Source: Chryseolinea serpens
GTDB lineage: Bacteria; Bacteroidota; Bacteroidia; Cytophagales; Cyclobacteriaceae
DNA length: 64,000 nucleotides
Direction of reading: 5' to 3'
Assembly: GCF_900129725.1 (NCBI RefSeq)
Contig: NZ_FQWQ01000001.1
Span: 930,001 to 994,000, forward strand
Numbering within the stretch: the first letter of the stretch is position 1; each line of letters starts with the position of its first letter. Positions 34,979-43,264 of this stretch are shown here, piece by piece. The translations under genes were made by a program, and so were the position numbers. The notes below the pieces were generated by a model. It saw only the letters and a list, made by a program, of their open reading frames with translations, had not been told where the DNA came from and did not search any database.

Positions 34979-37426
34979 CTATTTGGCATAGTGACCAATG
35001 CGGATCACATCCGCAAAAACTCCTGCCGCCGTCACCTCCGCACCGGCACCGGGACCGCGGATCACCATGGGGCGGTCGTGGTAGCGCTCCGTGGTGAGCA
35101 AGATGATGTTGTCGCTGCCCGACAGGGAGTAGAACGGATGCTTGCCTTCTACGGATCCCAGTTGAATCTTCACCACACCGTTGTCCAGCACGGCCATGTA
35201 GCGCAACTTCTGATTCTTGTCGGCTGCTTTCTTGCGCAGCGCCTCAAATTCAGCGTCGTGTTTTTCCAGGCGTTTCATGAACTCGTCGATGGAGATATCT
35301 CCCTGGCACGATTCGGGCACGAGGTTTTCCACTTTGATGTCGCCCAGTTCCATGCTCAGGCCGGTTTCGCGGGAGAGGATAAGGATCTTGCGGGCCACGT
35401 CCATGCCGTTGAGGTCGTCGCGCGGATCGGGTTCGGTATAGCCTTTGGCTTTTGCTTCTTTCACCACGTCGCTGAATTTTGTTCCCTCCTCAAAGGAGCT
35501 GAAGATATAGTTCAGCGTTCCGCTCAGCACAGCCTCTATGCGCAATACTTTGTCGCCGCTCAACAACAAGTCGTTCATGGTGTTGATCACGGGCAATCCC
35601 GCGCCAACATTGGTTTCGTAAAGGAACTTCGCACCGCGTTGAAACGCCGTCGCCTTCAACTTCTGGTATTCTTCCATGGAAGAGGAGTTCGCTTTTTTAT
35701 TCGGTGTCACGATGGAGACGTTTGCCGACAGGATGGCTTCATAAAAAGCGGTCACATCCGGGCTCGACGTGCAGTCCACAAAAATGCTGTTGGGCAAATT
35801 CAGCGAAAGCATCTTGTCATAGAACGCCTGCATGCTCATGTCTTCGCCTTCTTTCACCAGCCGGTCAACGGCGGTGGTCAGCGTGAGGCCATCTTCTTCG
35901 AAAAGCATCTTGCGGCTGTTGGCCACAGCGACCACGTTCACTTCCAGCCGGTTCTCTTTGGCCAGCTTGGCAAATTGTTCGTTGATCATCGCCAGCAAGG
36001 CTTTACCGATCAGCCCGGTGCCTACCAGGTATACATTCAAGAGTTTGCGATCGGACAGGAAAAATGCTTCGTGCAAAGCATTCAGCGCTTTTGCAGCGTC
36101 CACTTGAGGGATCACGGCCGAGATGTTGCGCTCGGACGATCCTTGTGCGATGGCCACCACGTTCACGCCGTTTTTCCCCAACGCACTGAACATACGTCCG
36201 CTGGTGCCCGGGCTGTGCTTCATGCCATCGCCCACAACGGCGACGATCGACAGATCGGTCTCCACCGGGATCTCGTCGATTTCTTCGTTGCGGATCTCGT
36301 ATTGAAATTCTTTTTCGATGGCCGCCTTGGCGCGGTGAGCATATTCATTTTCAACGGCAAAGCAGATCGAGTGCTCCGACGAGGCCTGGCTGATGAGGAT
36401 CACGTTCACGTTCTCGCGGGCCAGTGTGGCGAACAAGCGCATGGAGGCGCCCACCACACCCAACAGTCCGCTTCCCTGCAAACTGAGCAGGCTCACCCCG
36501 TTCATCGACGAGATGCCTTTGATCATTTTACCATTCTTCGATTCCGCGTGGATCACGGTGCCTTCGAAGGTGGGGTTGAAGGTGTTCTTGATCCAGATGG
36601 GGATCTTGTTCACCATGGCGGGTTGCATGGTGGCCGGGAAGATCACCTTAGCACCGAAGTGCGAAAGCTCCATAGCCTCCTCGTAGCTCATCTGTGGCAC
36701 GGTGAAGGCTTTCTTTACCTTGCGCGGATCGGCGGTCATCATGCCATCGACGTCGGTCCATATTTCCAGGTCGGTGGCGTGCAGGGCGCCGGCGAAGATG
36801 GCGGCGGTGTAGTCGGAGCCGCTGCGGCCCAGGGTCGTGGTCTCGCCGCTTTCGGAGGTGGCCACAAAGCCGGTGATGATCTGGACGTCCTGGTGGTGTT
36901 TGAAGTATTCAGCGATCAGCTTGTTGGTCGTAACAAAGTCAACCTTGGCATAGCCGAAGTGGCCGTCCGTGCGGATCACTTTGCGGGCATCGAGGAACTC
37001 GGCGGCATGGCCGCGGTCTTTGAACGCTTCGGCAATGATGTAGGCAGAAAGGCGTTCGCCAAAGCTCATCACGTAGTCTAACGTGCGCGGTGTACGCTCT
37101 TTCACGAGGTATACGCCATGCAGCACGTCTTCCAACTCGTTCATCATAAACTTGACCTGGGCGAGGATGCCGCTTTGGCGCTGGATGTTGATGAGTTCGC
37201 GCACCGCTTCGAGGTGTCGCTTCTCCAACTCGGCCAGCTTGGTCTTGTATTCCAGGTTGCCTTGCAGGGCGAGGTGGCTCACTTGAATGAGCCCATCGGT
37301 GACGCCGCCAAATGCCGAGAACACAATGGCAATGTCGCCCGTGAGGAGAGGTTTTACGATTTCGATAACCGACTGTATCCGGGCAGGAGTGGCAACCGAT
37401 GAGCCACCGAATTTCAGGACCTTCAT
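34979..37426 (-). CDS. thrA: Bifunctional aspartokinase / homoserine dehydrogenase
   Basis: Catalyses the first and third steps of the aspartate-to-homoserine route. The protein has 815 residues, as in E. coli ThrA/MetL. Aspartokinase domain: MKVLKFGGSSVATPARIQSV at the start and TTLGRSGSDYTAAIFAGAL. Two ACT regulatory domains are around 310-460 (VSLLSLQGSGLLGVVGASMR, IVAVVGDGMKHSPGTSGRMF). Homoserine dehydrogenase domain from about 465: Rossmann VYLVGTGLIGKALLAMI, with TNVGAGLPVINTMNDLL and the EPDPRDDLNGMDVARK catalytic segment. Feedback inhibition by Thr is expected from the ACT domains. A Thr/Ile-rich leader peptide precedes it. Confidence 0.97.
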   Translation of the reverse strand: MKVLKFGGSSVATPARIQSVIEIVKPLLTGDIAIVFSAFGGVTDGLIQVSHLALQGNLEYKTKLAELEKRHLEAVRELINIQRQSGILAQVKFMMNELEDVLHGVYLVKERTPRTLDYVMSFGERLSAYIIAEAFKDRGHAAEFLDARKVIRTDGHFGYAKVDFVTTNKLIAEYFKHHQDVQIITGFVATSESGETTTLGRSGSDYTAAIFAGALHATDLEIWTDVDGMMTADPRKVKKAFTVPQMSYEEAMELSHFGAKVIFPATMQPAMVNKIPIWIKNTFNPTFEGTVIHAESKNGKMIKGISSMNGVSLLSLQGSGLLGVVGASMRLFATLARENVNVILISQASSEHSICFAVENEYAHRAKAAIEKEFQYEIRNEEIDEIPVETDLSIVAVVGDGMKHSPGTSGRMFSALGKNGVNVVAIAQGSSERNISAVIPQVDAAKALNALHEAFFLSDRKLLNVYLVGTGLIGKALLAMINEQFAKLAKENRLEVNVVAVANSRKMLFEEDGLTLTTAVDRLVKEGEDMSMQAFYDKMLSLNLPNSIFVDCTSSPDVTAFYEAILSANVSIVTPNKKANSSSMEEYQKLKATAFQRGAKFLYETNVGAGLPVINTMNDLLLSGDKVLRIEAVLSGTLNYIFSSFEEGTKFSDVVKEAKAKGYTEPDPRDDLNGMDVARKILILSRETGLSMELGDIKVENLVPESCQGDISIDEFMKRLEKHDAEFEALRKKAADKNQKLRYMAVLDNGVVKIQLGSVEGKHPFYSLSGSDNIILLTTERYHDRPMVIRGPGAGAEVTAAGVFADVIRIGHYAK

Positions 37427-37469
37427 GTAAAAATTATGGTTTGAGATGATGATTTCAACTAGACTACTA

Positions 37470-37547
37470 GGGTGACCAGTTCATCCAACTCCTGGAGGTG
37501 GACACTAATCGGCATGGCTGGGGTATGGGATCACGTACGGGTCACCC
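37470..37547 (-). promoter_or_regulatory. Predicted translational attenuator of the thr operon
   Basis: In the thr leader RNA (minus strand), GGGTGACC (37547-37540) is exactly complementary to GGTCACCC (37477-37470). The first arm contains the leader peptide's TGA stop. A ribosome that finishes the peptide covers this arm; one stalled on the Thr/Ile codons upstream leaves it free to pair. Competing stems (CTCCAGGAG, AGTT/AACT) lie between. No T-run follows, so the output may be ribosome access, Rho or a more distal stop, not a classic terminator. Confidence 0.5.
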
Positions 37548-37649
37548 CGTAATGATGGTAATGGTAGAAATGGTGATGATGGAAGGGCAAGCCGGAGCAG
37601 CCTTTGTGATAAAGGAGCCGCTGAAAGGTATGGTGAAAGTCGCTTGCAT
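37542..37649 (-). CDS. thrL: thr operon leader peptide
   Basis: A 35-residue frame, ATG at 37649 after an A-run, TGA at 37544-37542, 115 nt before thrA. It has 7 Thr and 8 Ile; the last 12 residues are IITISTITIITG (6 Ile, 4 Thr), strikingly like the E. coli ThrL regulatory run ISTTITTTITITTG. Classic ThrL stalls ribosomes when charged tRNA-Thr or tRNA-Ile is scarce, raising thrABC expression. The TGA falls inside a stem arm that can pair downstream. A weak promoter (TACTTTG at 37697-37691) precedes it. The symbol is by analogy only. Confidence 0.7.
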   Translation of the reverse strand: MQATFTIPFSGSFITKAAPACPSIITISTITIITG

Positions 37650-37847
37650 TTTTTTGACGCACCGAAATAATGAAATGATCCACTTGATTGCAAAGTATTT
37701 TTTATGATTTTTGCACGAACTAACGGTTAGTAGTGCGTTGGCAACGTTTGAAATGAAATTTCGAGACACGCCAAGCCTGTTCAGACCCCAAAGTTTGTTC
37801 ATCACGACTGCTTCCGTCCGGTTTTGTTTCATTGCTTATCCTGATCC

Positions 37848-38375
37848 ATGTCCCGAAAGAAAAAATTTCCCCGTGAGTCCTTTGTCAGCATGACGGAGCT
37901 TGTTTTGCCCAACGATACCAATACCCTGAACAACCTGATGGGTGGAAGGCTCATGCACTGGATGGACATTGTGTCGGCCATTTCCGCGCAGAAGCACTCC
38001 AACAGCACGGTGGTCACCGCATCGGTGGACAACATCTCGTTCAAACACCCTATCCGGTTGGGCAACGTGGTCACCCTGAAGGCGAAAGTGACGCGGGCCT
38101 TCAACTCCTCCATGGAGGTGCGCATCGACGTGGAGGCCGAAGATGTTCCCAACGCCCACAAGTTCGAGAGCAACGCGGCCTACTTCACCTTTGTGGCCCT
38201 CGATCCCCAGGGAAAAACGAGAGACGTTCCCGAAGTGGAGCCCGAAAATGACGAGGAGCGCGCTTTATATGATGGAGCGCTTCGCCGCCGGCAGCTGCGC
38301 CTCATTCTTTCCGGCAGAATGAAACCATCGGAAGCCAAAGAACTCAAGTCCATTTTTGATATCAGCGAATCATGA
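37848..38375 (+). CDS. Hotdog-fold acyl-CoA thioesterase
   Basis: A 175-residue single-hotdog thioesterase of the YciA/acyl-CoA hydrolase group; hydrolyses acyl-CoA in the cytosol. The LPNDTNTLNNLMGGRLMHWMD segment contains the family's Asn and Gly residues around the central helix; VVTASVDNISFKHPIRLGNVV is the characteristic strand pair with the catalytic-region Asp. The C-terminal 40 residues (ENDEERALYDGALRRRQLRL) form a helical tail seen in the family. It overlaps the next gene by ATGA and is divergent from the thr operon. Confidence 0.9.
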   Translation: MSRKKKFPRESFVSMTELVLPNDTNTLNNLMGGRLMHWMDIVSAISAQKHSNSTVVTASVDNISFKHPIRLGNVVTLKAKVTRAFNSSMEVRIDVEAEDVPNAHKFESNAAYFTFVALDPQGKTRDVPEVEPENDEERALYDGALRRRQLRLILSGRMKPSEAKELKSIFDISES

Positions 38376-38758
38376 CCACCCCATCGTCTTCCCTCGAAAG
38401 TCTTTACCAGGAGGAGCTATACAGCCTGCCCAGTCCCGTGCTGTTCATCCTAAACCAGCCCTGGGAAAGCATTTCCGAACCCGACAAGACCGTGCTCACC
38501 AAAATGATCGGTGCCCTGCGGCTCTCCCTGGCGTCGGTGCGCATCATCACCCGCCCGGAGTTCACCCTGGCCGACATCTCGGCCTATGCGCCCACGAAAG
38601 TGATCGCGCTGGGTGCCCGCTTCAAAGCATCACCCGACCTCTATAAGCACCTATCCCAGGACGGTGTTTCCGTTGTAGCCGGCGACGCCTTGCCCGCGCT
38701 CGACGATGTTAAAAAGAAGAACCTGTGGCTGGCCTTGCGACAGATGTTTGGCGTGTGA
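38372..38758 (+). CDS. Uncharacterised protein, possibly HolD-like
   Basis: A 128-residue protein with ATG inside the upstream ATGA overlap, so translationally coupled to the thioesterase. It is soluble and alternates strands and helices: YSLPSPVLFILNQPWESI, RLSLASVRIITRPEF, KVIALGARFK, SVVAGDALPALDDVKKKNLW, ending LALRQMFGV. The short compact fold with a Trp-rich C-terminal helix reminds me of DNA polymerase III psi (HolD), which has a similar size, a DLPAL-like segment and terminal W..Q residues. That resemblance is weak and untested. It may simply be a conserved protein upstream of hppA. Confidence 0.55.
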   Translation: MTTPSSSLESLYQEELYSLPSPVLFILNQPWESISEPDKTVLTKMIGALRLSLASVRIITRPEFTLADISAYAPTKVIALGARFKASPDLYKHLSQDGVSVVAGDALPALDDVKKKNLWLALRQMFGV

Positions 38759-38810
38759 TCGTGTGTGCCTGTACTTTTTTTGATTAAGATACCGCATCGG
38801 GTACGGGACT

Positions 38811-38841
38811 TTTGCGGGTTTGCGTCCTTCTCCTATATTTG
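38811..38841 (+). promoter_or_regulatory. Promoter of hppA
   Basis: TTTG (38811-38814), 19 nt, TATATTTG (38834-38841): a textbook Bacteroidota promoter. The leader to the hppA ATG is about 70 nt. Confidence 0.75.
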
Positions 38842-38913
38842 CGGTTCTTTAAAAATGTCATGGCGCCTAACCGCTTGATTTTTACGAAGTAAACTACATC
38901 CTAAATTATAACC

Positions 38914-41085
38914 ATGAACAGTATTCTATATCTTATCCCGGCCTTTGGAGTTGTTGGGCTCATCGTTATGGCCATTAAGTCCGCCTGGGTCAAAAAACAA
39001 GATCCCGGAACTGCCACCATGCAGGAATTGGCTGGCTACATCGCCGATGGTGCCATGGCCTTTCTGCGGGCCGAGTGGAAGATCCTGGGTTACTTTGCCG
39101 TTATCGCCGCCATTCTTTTGGGATGGTCCGGAACGTTGGTAGCAGACTCCTCGCCGCTGATTGCCGTTTCGTTCCTGCTCGGTGCCGTGCTTTCCGCCTT
39201 CGCGGGATACATTGGCATGAAGATCGCCACCAAAGCCAACGTGCGCACTACACAAGCCGCCCGCACCAGCCTGGCACAAGCCTTGAAAGTATCGTTCACC
39301 GGTGGTTCGGTGATGGGTATCGGAGTAGCCGGATTGGCCATCCTTGGTTTAGGAAGCTTGTTCATTGTTCTCTTCCAGATCTTCGTACCTGAAGGCGCTG
39401 CCATCAACGGCATTGAAATGAAACGCGCGATCGAAGTGCTCGCAGGCTTCTCGCTGGGCGCTGAGTCTATCGCCTTGTTCGCCCGGGTAGGCGGCGGGAT
39501 CTATACAAAAGCTGCCGACGTTGGTGCTGACCTCGTGGGCAAAGTAGAAGCCGGCATCCCCGAAGACGACGTTCGCAACCCCGCCACCATCGCCGACAAC
39601 GTAGGTGACAACGTGGGGGACGTAGCCGGTATGGGGGCCGACTTGTTCGGTTCCTATGTGGCCACCATCCTCGCCACCATGGTGTTGGGTCAGGAGATCG
39701 ATGCCTCGGCCGATAAGTTCGGCGGCCTCTCTCCCATCCTGTTGCCCATGATGATCGCCGGTCTCGGCCTCATCTTCTCCATTGTAGCCACGTGGTTTGT
39801 CCGTATCAAACAAGAAACCGATAGCGTGCAAAACGCCTTGAACATCGGCAACTGGTCCTCTATTATTATGACGGCCATCGCTTCTTATTTTGCTGTACAC
39901 TACCTGCTCCCTGAAACCCTTGTTCACCGCGGCACCGCGTTCACATCCAACGATGTGTTCATGGCCATTATCGTCGGTCTCGTGGTGGGAACATTGATGA
40001 GCCTTATCACTGAATATTATACGGCCATGGGCAAGCGCCCTGTGCTCTCTATTATCCGTCAATCCGGAACCGGCCATGCCACCAACATCATCGGCGGTCT
40101 TTCCGTGGGCATGGAATCGACCGTGTTGCCGATCATTGTGTTGGCCGCAGGTATCATTGTCTCTTTTGAATTTGCAGGCTTGTATGGTGTATCCATCGCC
40201 GCCGCCGGCATGATGGCAACCACCGCCATGCAGTTGGCCATCGACGCCTTCGGTCCCATCGCCGACAACGCCGGTGGTATCGCCGAAATGAGCCAGCTTC
40301 CTGAAGAAGTACGTCACCGCACCGATAACCTGGATGCTGTTGGTAACACGACCGCTGCCACCGGAAAAGGTTTTGCCATCGCTTCTGCTGCCTTGACTTC
40401 ATTGGCATTGTTCGCCGCCTTCGTGGGCATCTCCGGCATCACCGCTATTGACATTTACAAAGCTCCCGTATTGGCCGGCCTGTTCATCGGCGGCATGATC
40501 CCGTTCATCTTTTCTTCGCTGGCAATTGCGGCCGTAGGTCGTGCAGCGATGGACATGGTGAATGAAGTGCGGAGACAATTCCGCGAAATTCCGGGCATCA
40601 TGGAATACAAATCCAAGCCTGAGTATGAAAAGTGCGTGGCTATCTCCACCAAAGCCTCCATCCGCGAAATGATCGCTCCCGGCGCTATTGCCCTGCTGGT
40701 GCCCGTGATCGTGGGTTTCACCTTTGGTCCCGAAGTACTGGGTGGTGTGTTGGCCGGCGTAACGGTTTCCGGCGTGCTGATGGGTATGTTCCAATCCAAC
40801 GCCGGTGGCGCATGGGACAATGCCAAGAAATCTTTTGAGAAAGGCGTGGAGATCAACGGTCAGGTTTATTACAAAAAATCCGAGCCCCACAAAGCGTCTG
40901 TAACGGGCGACACGGTGGGCGATCCTTTCAAGGATACCTCCGGTCCTTCGATGAACATTCTGATCAAGCTGACCTCGATCGTCGCGCTGATCATTGCACC
41001 CCATATTTCGCACCACGATCACGCAGCAGCGAAAGCCGTGGAGACAAAGCCTGTGGTGGAGAAAGTGACCACGGTAGCTCCCTAA
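38914..41085 (+). CDS. hppA: Ion-pumping membrane pyrophosphatase, K+-dependent type
   Basis: Couples pyrophosphate hydrolysis to H+ and/or Na+ transport across the inner membrane. The protein has 723 residues with about 16 hydrophobic helices. The catalytic loops are intact: [40 protein letters not shown], and [13 protein letters not shown] followed by [19 protein letters not shown]. In the last segment Ala occupies the position that is Lys in K+-independent enzymes (GNTTAA versus GNTTKA), so this should be the K+-dependent subclass. Na+ versus H+ specificity cannot be read safely. It has its own promoter and terminator. Confidence 0.95.
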   Translation: MNSILYLIPAFGVVGLIVMAIKSAWVKKQDPGTATMQELAGYIADGAMAFLRAEWKILGYFAVIAAILLGWSGTLVADSSPLIAVSFLLGAVLSAFAGYIGMKIATKANVRTTQAARTSLAQALKVSFTGGSVMGIGVAGLAILGLGSLFIVLFQIFVPEGAAINGIEMKRAIEVLAGFSLGAESIALFARVGGGIYTKAADVGADLVGKVEAGIPEDDVRNPATIADNVGDNVGDVAGMGADLFGSYVATILATMVLGQEIDASADKFGGLSPILLPMMIAGLGLIFSIVATWFVRIKQETDSVQNALNIGNWSSIIMTAIASYFAVHYLLPETLVHRGTAFTSNDVFMAIIVGLVVGTLMSLITEYYTAMGKRPVLSIIRQSGTGHATNIIGGLSVGMESTVLPIIVLAAGIIVSFEFAGLYGVSIAAAGMMATTAMQLAIDAFGPIADNAGGIAEMSQLPEEVRHRTDNLDAVGNTTAATGKGFAIASAALTSLALFAAFVGISGITAIDIYKAPVLAGLFIGGMIPFIFSSLAIAAVGRAAMDMVNEVRRQFREIPGIMEYKSKPEYEKCVAISTKASIREMIAPGAIALLVPVIVGFTFGPEVLGGVLAGVTVSGVLMGMFQSNAGGAWDNAKKSFEKGVEINGQVYYKKSEPHKASVTGDTVGDPFKDTSGPSMNILIKLTSIVALIIAPHISHHDHAAAKAVETKPVVEKVTTVAP

Positions 41086-41111
41086 GCTCCAAAGAAAACC
41101 ATTGATCGAAG

Positions 41112-41139
41112 AGCCCCGGTAATGCCGGGGCTTTTTTTT
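41112..41139 (+). terminator. Terminator of hppA
   Basis: AGCCCCGG (41112-41119) and CCGGGGCT (41125-41132), loop TAATG, then seven or more T. Confidence 0.9.
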
Positions 41140-41206
41140 ACCCCCCTGGTCCCCTTTGAAGGGGGGCGTCATTTTATTTAGTGCTGGGTTATTACTATTT
41201 TTTAGC

Positions 41207-41620
41207 ATGAAAATGATCTTACCATTGATGCTGGTTGCTTTTTCAAGCCAGGCACAGTCTATTGTAGGAAAGTGGAAAACCATCGATGAAAATACAGGGG
41301 AAGCCAAGTCGGTAGTAGATATCTTTGAACGCGGGGGCAAGTTCTACGGGAAGATCGTGAGGCTCTTTTCGGAGAGCGACCCTGATCCTGTGTGCGACAA
41401 ATGTGACGAGGAAGACCCCCGGTTTCGCAAAAAGGTCATCGGCATGGAGATCCTCCTGGACTTGGAGCGTCATGGCGAGGAGTTTTCAGAAGGGACCGTT
41501 TTGGACCCTGAGGATGGAAAAGTTTACCGGTGTAAACTATGGCTGGAGGGTAAAAACCTGAAGATCAGAGGATACTGGGGGCCGTTTTTTCGAACCCAAA
41601 CGTGGGAGAAGGCGTCCTGA
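41207..41620 (+). CDS. DUF2147 secreted protein
   Basis: A 137-residue protein. ATG 41207 is preferred because the signal peptide starts there (MKMILPLMLVAFSSQAQS); longer in-frame starts add a second hydrophobic stretch. The mature protein opens SIVGKWKTIDENTGEAKSVV and FYGKIVRLFSESDPD, the DUF2147 signature, followed by DPVCDKCDEEDPRFRKK with a CxxC pair and LEGKNLKIRGYWGPFFRTQTW at the C-terminus. DUF2147 is a lipocalin-like beta protein of unknown ligand, in the periplasm. Confidence 0.85.
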   Translation: MKMILPLMLVAFSSQAQSIVGKWKTIDENTGEAKSVVDIFERGGKFYGKIVRLFSESDPDPVCDKCDEEDPRFRKKVIGMEILLDLERHGEEFSEGTVLDPEDGKVYRCKLWLEGKNLKIRGYWGPFFRTQTWEKAS

Positions 41621-41709
41621 AAAGCAAAAAGTCAGCCAATTCGGTAAAAATTACAGCATAAGAAGGGTTACTAAGCCGCTAAAACATGGTATTCAGGTCG
41701 AACTCCAAC

Positions 41710-42249
41710 ATGAACGAGAAAGAGATCTTTGAGCGCATTTGCAAAGGCGATGAGAAGGCTCTCGAGTTCCTGTATCAGAAATATTACCGGATGATGACCA
41801 AGCTAGTCATCTCCAACAGCGGCACGGAGGAGGAAGCCCGCGACATATACCAGGACGCCCTGGTGGTGTTCTGGCAAAAAGCAACCTCGGGCAACCTGGT
41901 GTTGACCTCGAAAATGAGCACCTACATCTACAGCATCTGTCAGAACCTGTGGAGAAAAGAGCTCGATCGAAAAAAACGCCTCTCCAATGAAGAAAAAGAC
42001 GGCTCTGTTACGTTGGATACAGATACGGCCGAACGTGAGAAGATCATTGCCAAGTGCATTGACCAATTGGGCGAAACCTGCAAGAAGGTGTTGATGTTCT
42101 ACTACTTTGAGGAGATGTCGATGCAGGATATCGCAGACAAACTTGGCTTCGCCAACACCGACACCGCGAAGACAAAAAAGTATAAGTGTAAAAAGAAATT
42201 AGATGACCTTGTCAAAGCCCAGTATACGGAGCATGACTTTTTAGATTAG
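41710..42249 (+). CDS. ECF-type RNA polymerase sigma factor
   Basis: A sigma-70-family regulator of 179 residues from ATG 41710 (MNEKEIFERICKGDEKALEF). An in-frame ATG at 41686 would add eight unlikely residues (MVFRSNSN). Region 2: LYQKYYRMMTKLVISNSGTEEEARDIYQDALVVFW, with the DIYQDAL core-binding motif. Region 4: CKKVLMFYYFEEMSMQDIADKLGFANTDTAKTKKYKCKKKL, a helix-turn-helix. The target promoter is unknown. A membrane protein that could be its anti-sigma factor starts 5 nt downstream. Confidence 0.9.
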   Translation: MNEKEIFERICKGDEKALEFLYQKYYRMMTKLVISNSGTEEEARDIYQDALVVFWQKATSGNLVLTSKMSTYIYSICQNLWRKELDRKKRLSNEEKDGSVTLDTDTAEREKIIAKCIDQLGETCKKVLMFYYFEEMSMQDIADKLGFANTDTAKTKKYKCKKKLDDLVKAQYTEHDFLD

Positions 42250-42254
42250 GACTT

Positions 42255-43109
42255 ATGGTATCAGAAAAAGATTTTGAAACGCTGGATCACTACGTGGGCA
42301 ACCGCCTGAACGCGCAAGAGAAAGCCGCCTTTGAACAGCAGCTCGCCAACAACGCCGAGTTGCAGCAGGCGCTGACCGTTCAGGAGCAGATTGCCGGTGG
42401 TCTACGCAAGGCACGCGCCGCAGAGTTGAAGCAGCTGTTGAAGAATGTGCCGGTTTCCACCCTACCCACCCAGCCCTCGCTGCTGGGCCGCATCGGCCTC
42501 TGGGCAGCTGCTGCCGGTGTAGCAGGCAGTGGTCTGTACTTCTACCTCAACCAGGACGATGCCAAGGCCGTACCGGCCACCTCGCCCACCACGGAGATAA
42601 AACAGGACGTTACTGCAGTAGAACCGGCGCCCCAAGCGGAGGCCGTCCAGGTACCGGCAGAAACCCAGTCCAACTCCAACGCCTCGAACAAGACGGAACC
42701 CGTAGCCCCGAAAACAGCCACGGATAAAGCAGAAGAGAAAACGACCGAACGCAATACCATCGAGGCATACGATCCCAGTGCTGAAACCGAAAACAGCAGT
42801 GCTTCCACCGCTACCGCGGACGAATCGCCCCGCACCTCCACACGTTCTACGATCGTGGCCGAAACGGATGTCACCAACAAGAAATACCACTTTCACTACC
42901 AGTTCAAGGAAGGCAAGTTGTTCCTTTACGGAATTGAAAAGAACCTCTATGAGATCATGGAGTTCTTCGCCGACAACAAGCGGACGATGTTCCTCTACTA
43001 CAAAGACAACTACTACCTGCTGAACGACGAAAACGATAAAGTCAGATCACTCACGCCGATCAAAGATCCGGCCCTGGTGAAACGACTCAATGCTTCGAGA
43101 GGTCATTAA
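42255..43109 (+). CDS. Putative transmembrane anti-sigma factor
   Basis: A 284-residue protein starting 5 nt after the sigma factor. The cytosolic N-terminus (1-75; LDHYVGNRLNAQEKAAFEQQ, LQQALTVQEQI) resembles the helical anti-sigma region of Bacteroidota FecR-like and zf-HC2-less regulators. One membrane helix (about 79-97, LLGRIGLWAAAAGVAGSGLY) follows. Then comes a low-complexity Ala/Thr/Pro/Glu-rich periplasmic stalk (100-205) and a C-terminal beta-rich domain (YHFHYQFKEGKLFLYGIEK). No CxxC/HxxxC zinc motif is visible. The sigma pairing is inferred from position only. Confidence 0.75.
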   Translation: MVSEKDFETLDHYVGNRLNAQEKAAFEQQLANNAELQQALTVQEQIAGGLRKARAAELKQLLKNVPVSTLPTQPSLLGRIGLWAAAAGVAGSGLYFYLNQDDAKAVPATSPTTEIKQDVTAVEPAPQAEAVQVPAETQSNSNASNKTEPVAPKTATDKAEEKTTERNTIEAYDPSAETENSSASTATADESPRTSTRSTIVAETDVTNKKYHFHYQFKEGKLFLYGIEKNLYEIMEFFADNKRTMFLYYKDNYYLLNDENDKVRSLTPIKDPALVKRLNASRGH

Positions 43110-43134
43110 CTAATTTTAGACCCTCTCCAATCCC

Positions 43135-43163
43135 AAAGCCCCGCCCCGCGCGGGGCTTTTTAT
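43135..43163 (+). terminator. Terminator of the sigma/anti-sigma operon
   Basis: AAAGCCCCGC (43135-43144) pairs with GCGGGGCTTT (43150-43159), followed by TTAT. Confidence 0.85.
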
Positions 43164-43228
43164 TTTCAGTTCACATGCCCAAAAGCCCGTTCATCCGGCC
43201 CGCCCGTTAACCGCTTCCGCAGCCTCGG

Positions 43229-43255
43229 TTGATTCGGGATTTTCTTCTACCTTTG
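43229..43255 (+). promoter_or_regulatory. Candidate promoter of ftsX
   Basis: TTG (43229-43231), 16 nt, TACCTTTG (43248-43255). The -7 box is exact; the spacing is slightly short. The ftsX ATG begins 10 nt after the -7 box, so the mRNA would have almost no leader. Confidence 0.5.
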
Positions 43256-43264
43256 CCCATTCGC

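Noticed and set aside
34910-37081. 723-codon plus-strand frame antisense to thrA
   Set aside because: Long antisense frames arise from the codon bias of the real gene; thrA on the minus strand has full family similarity.
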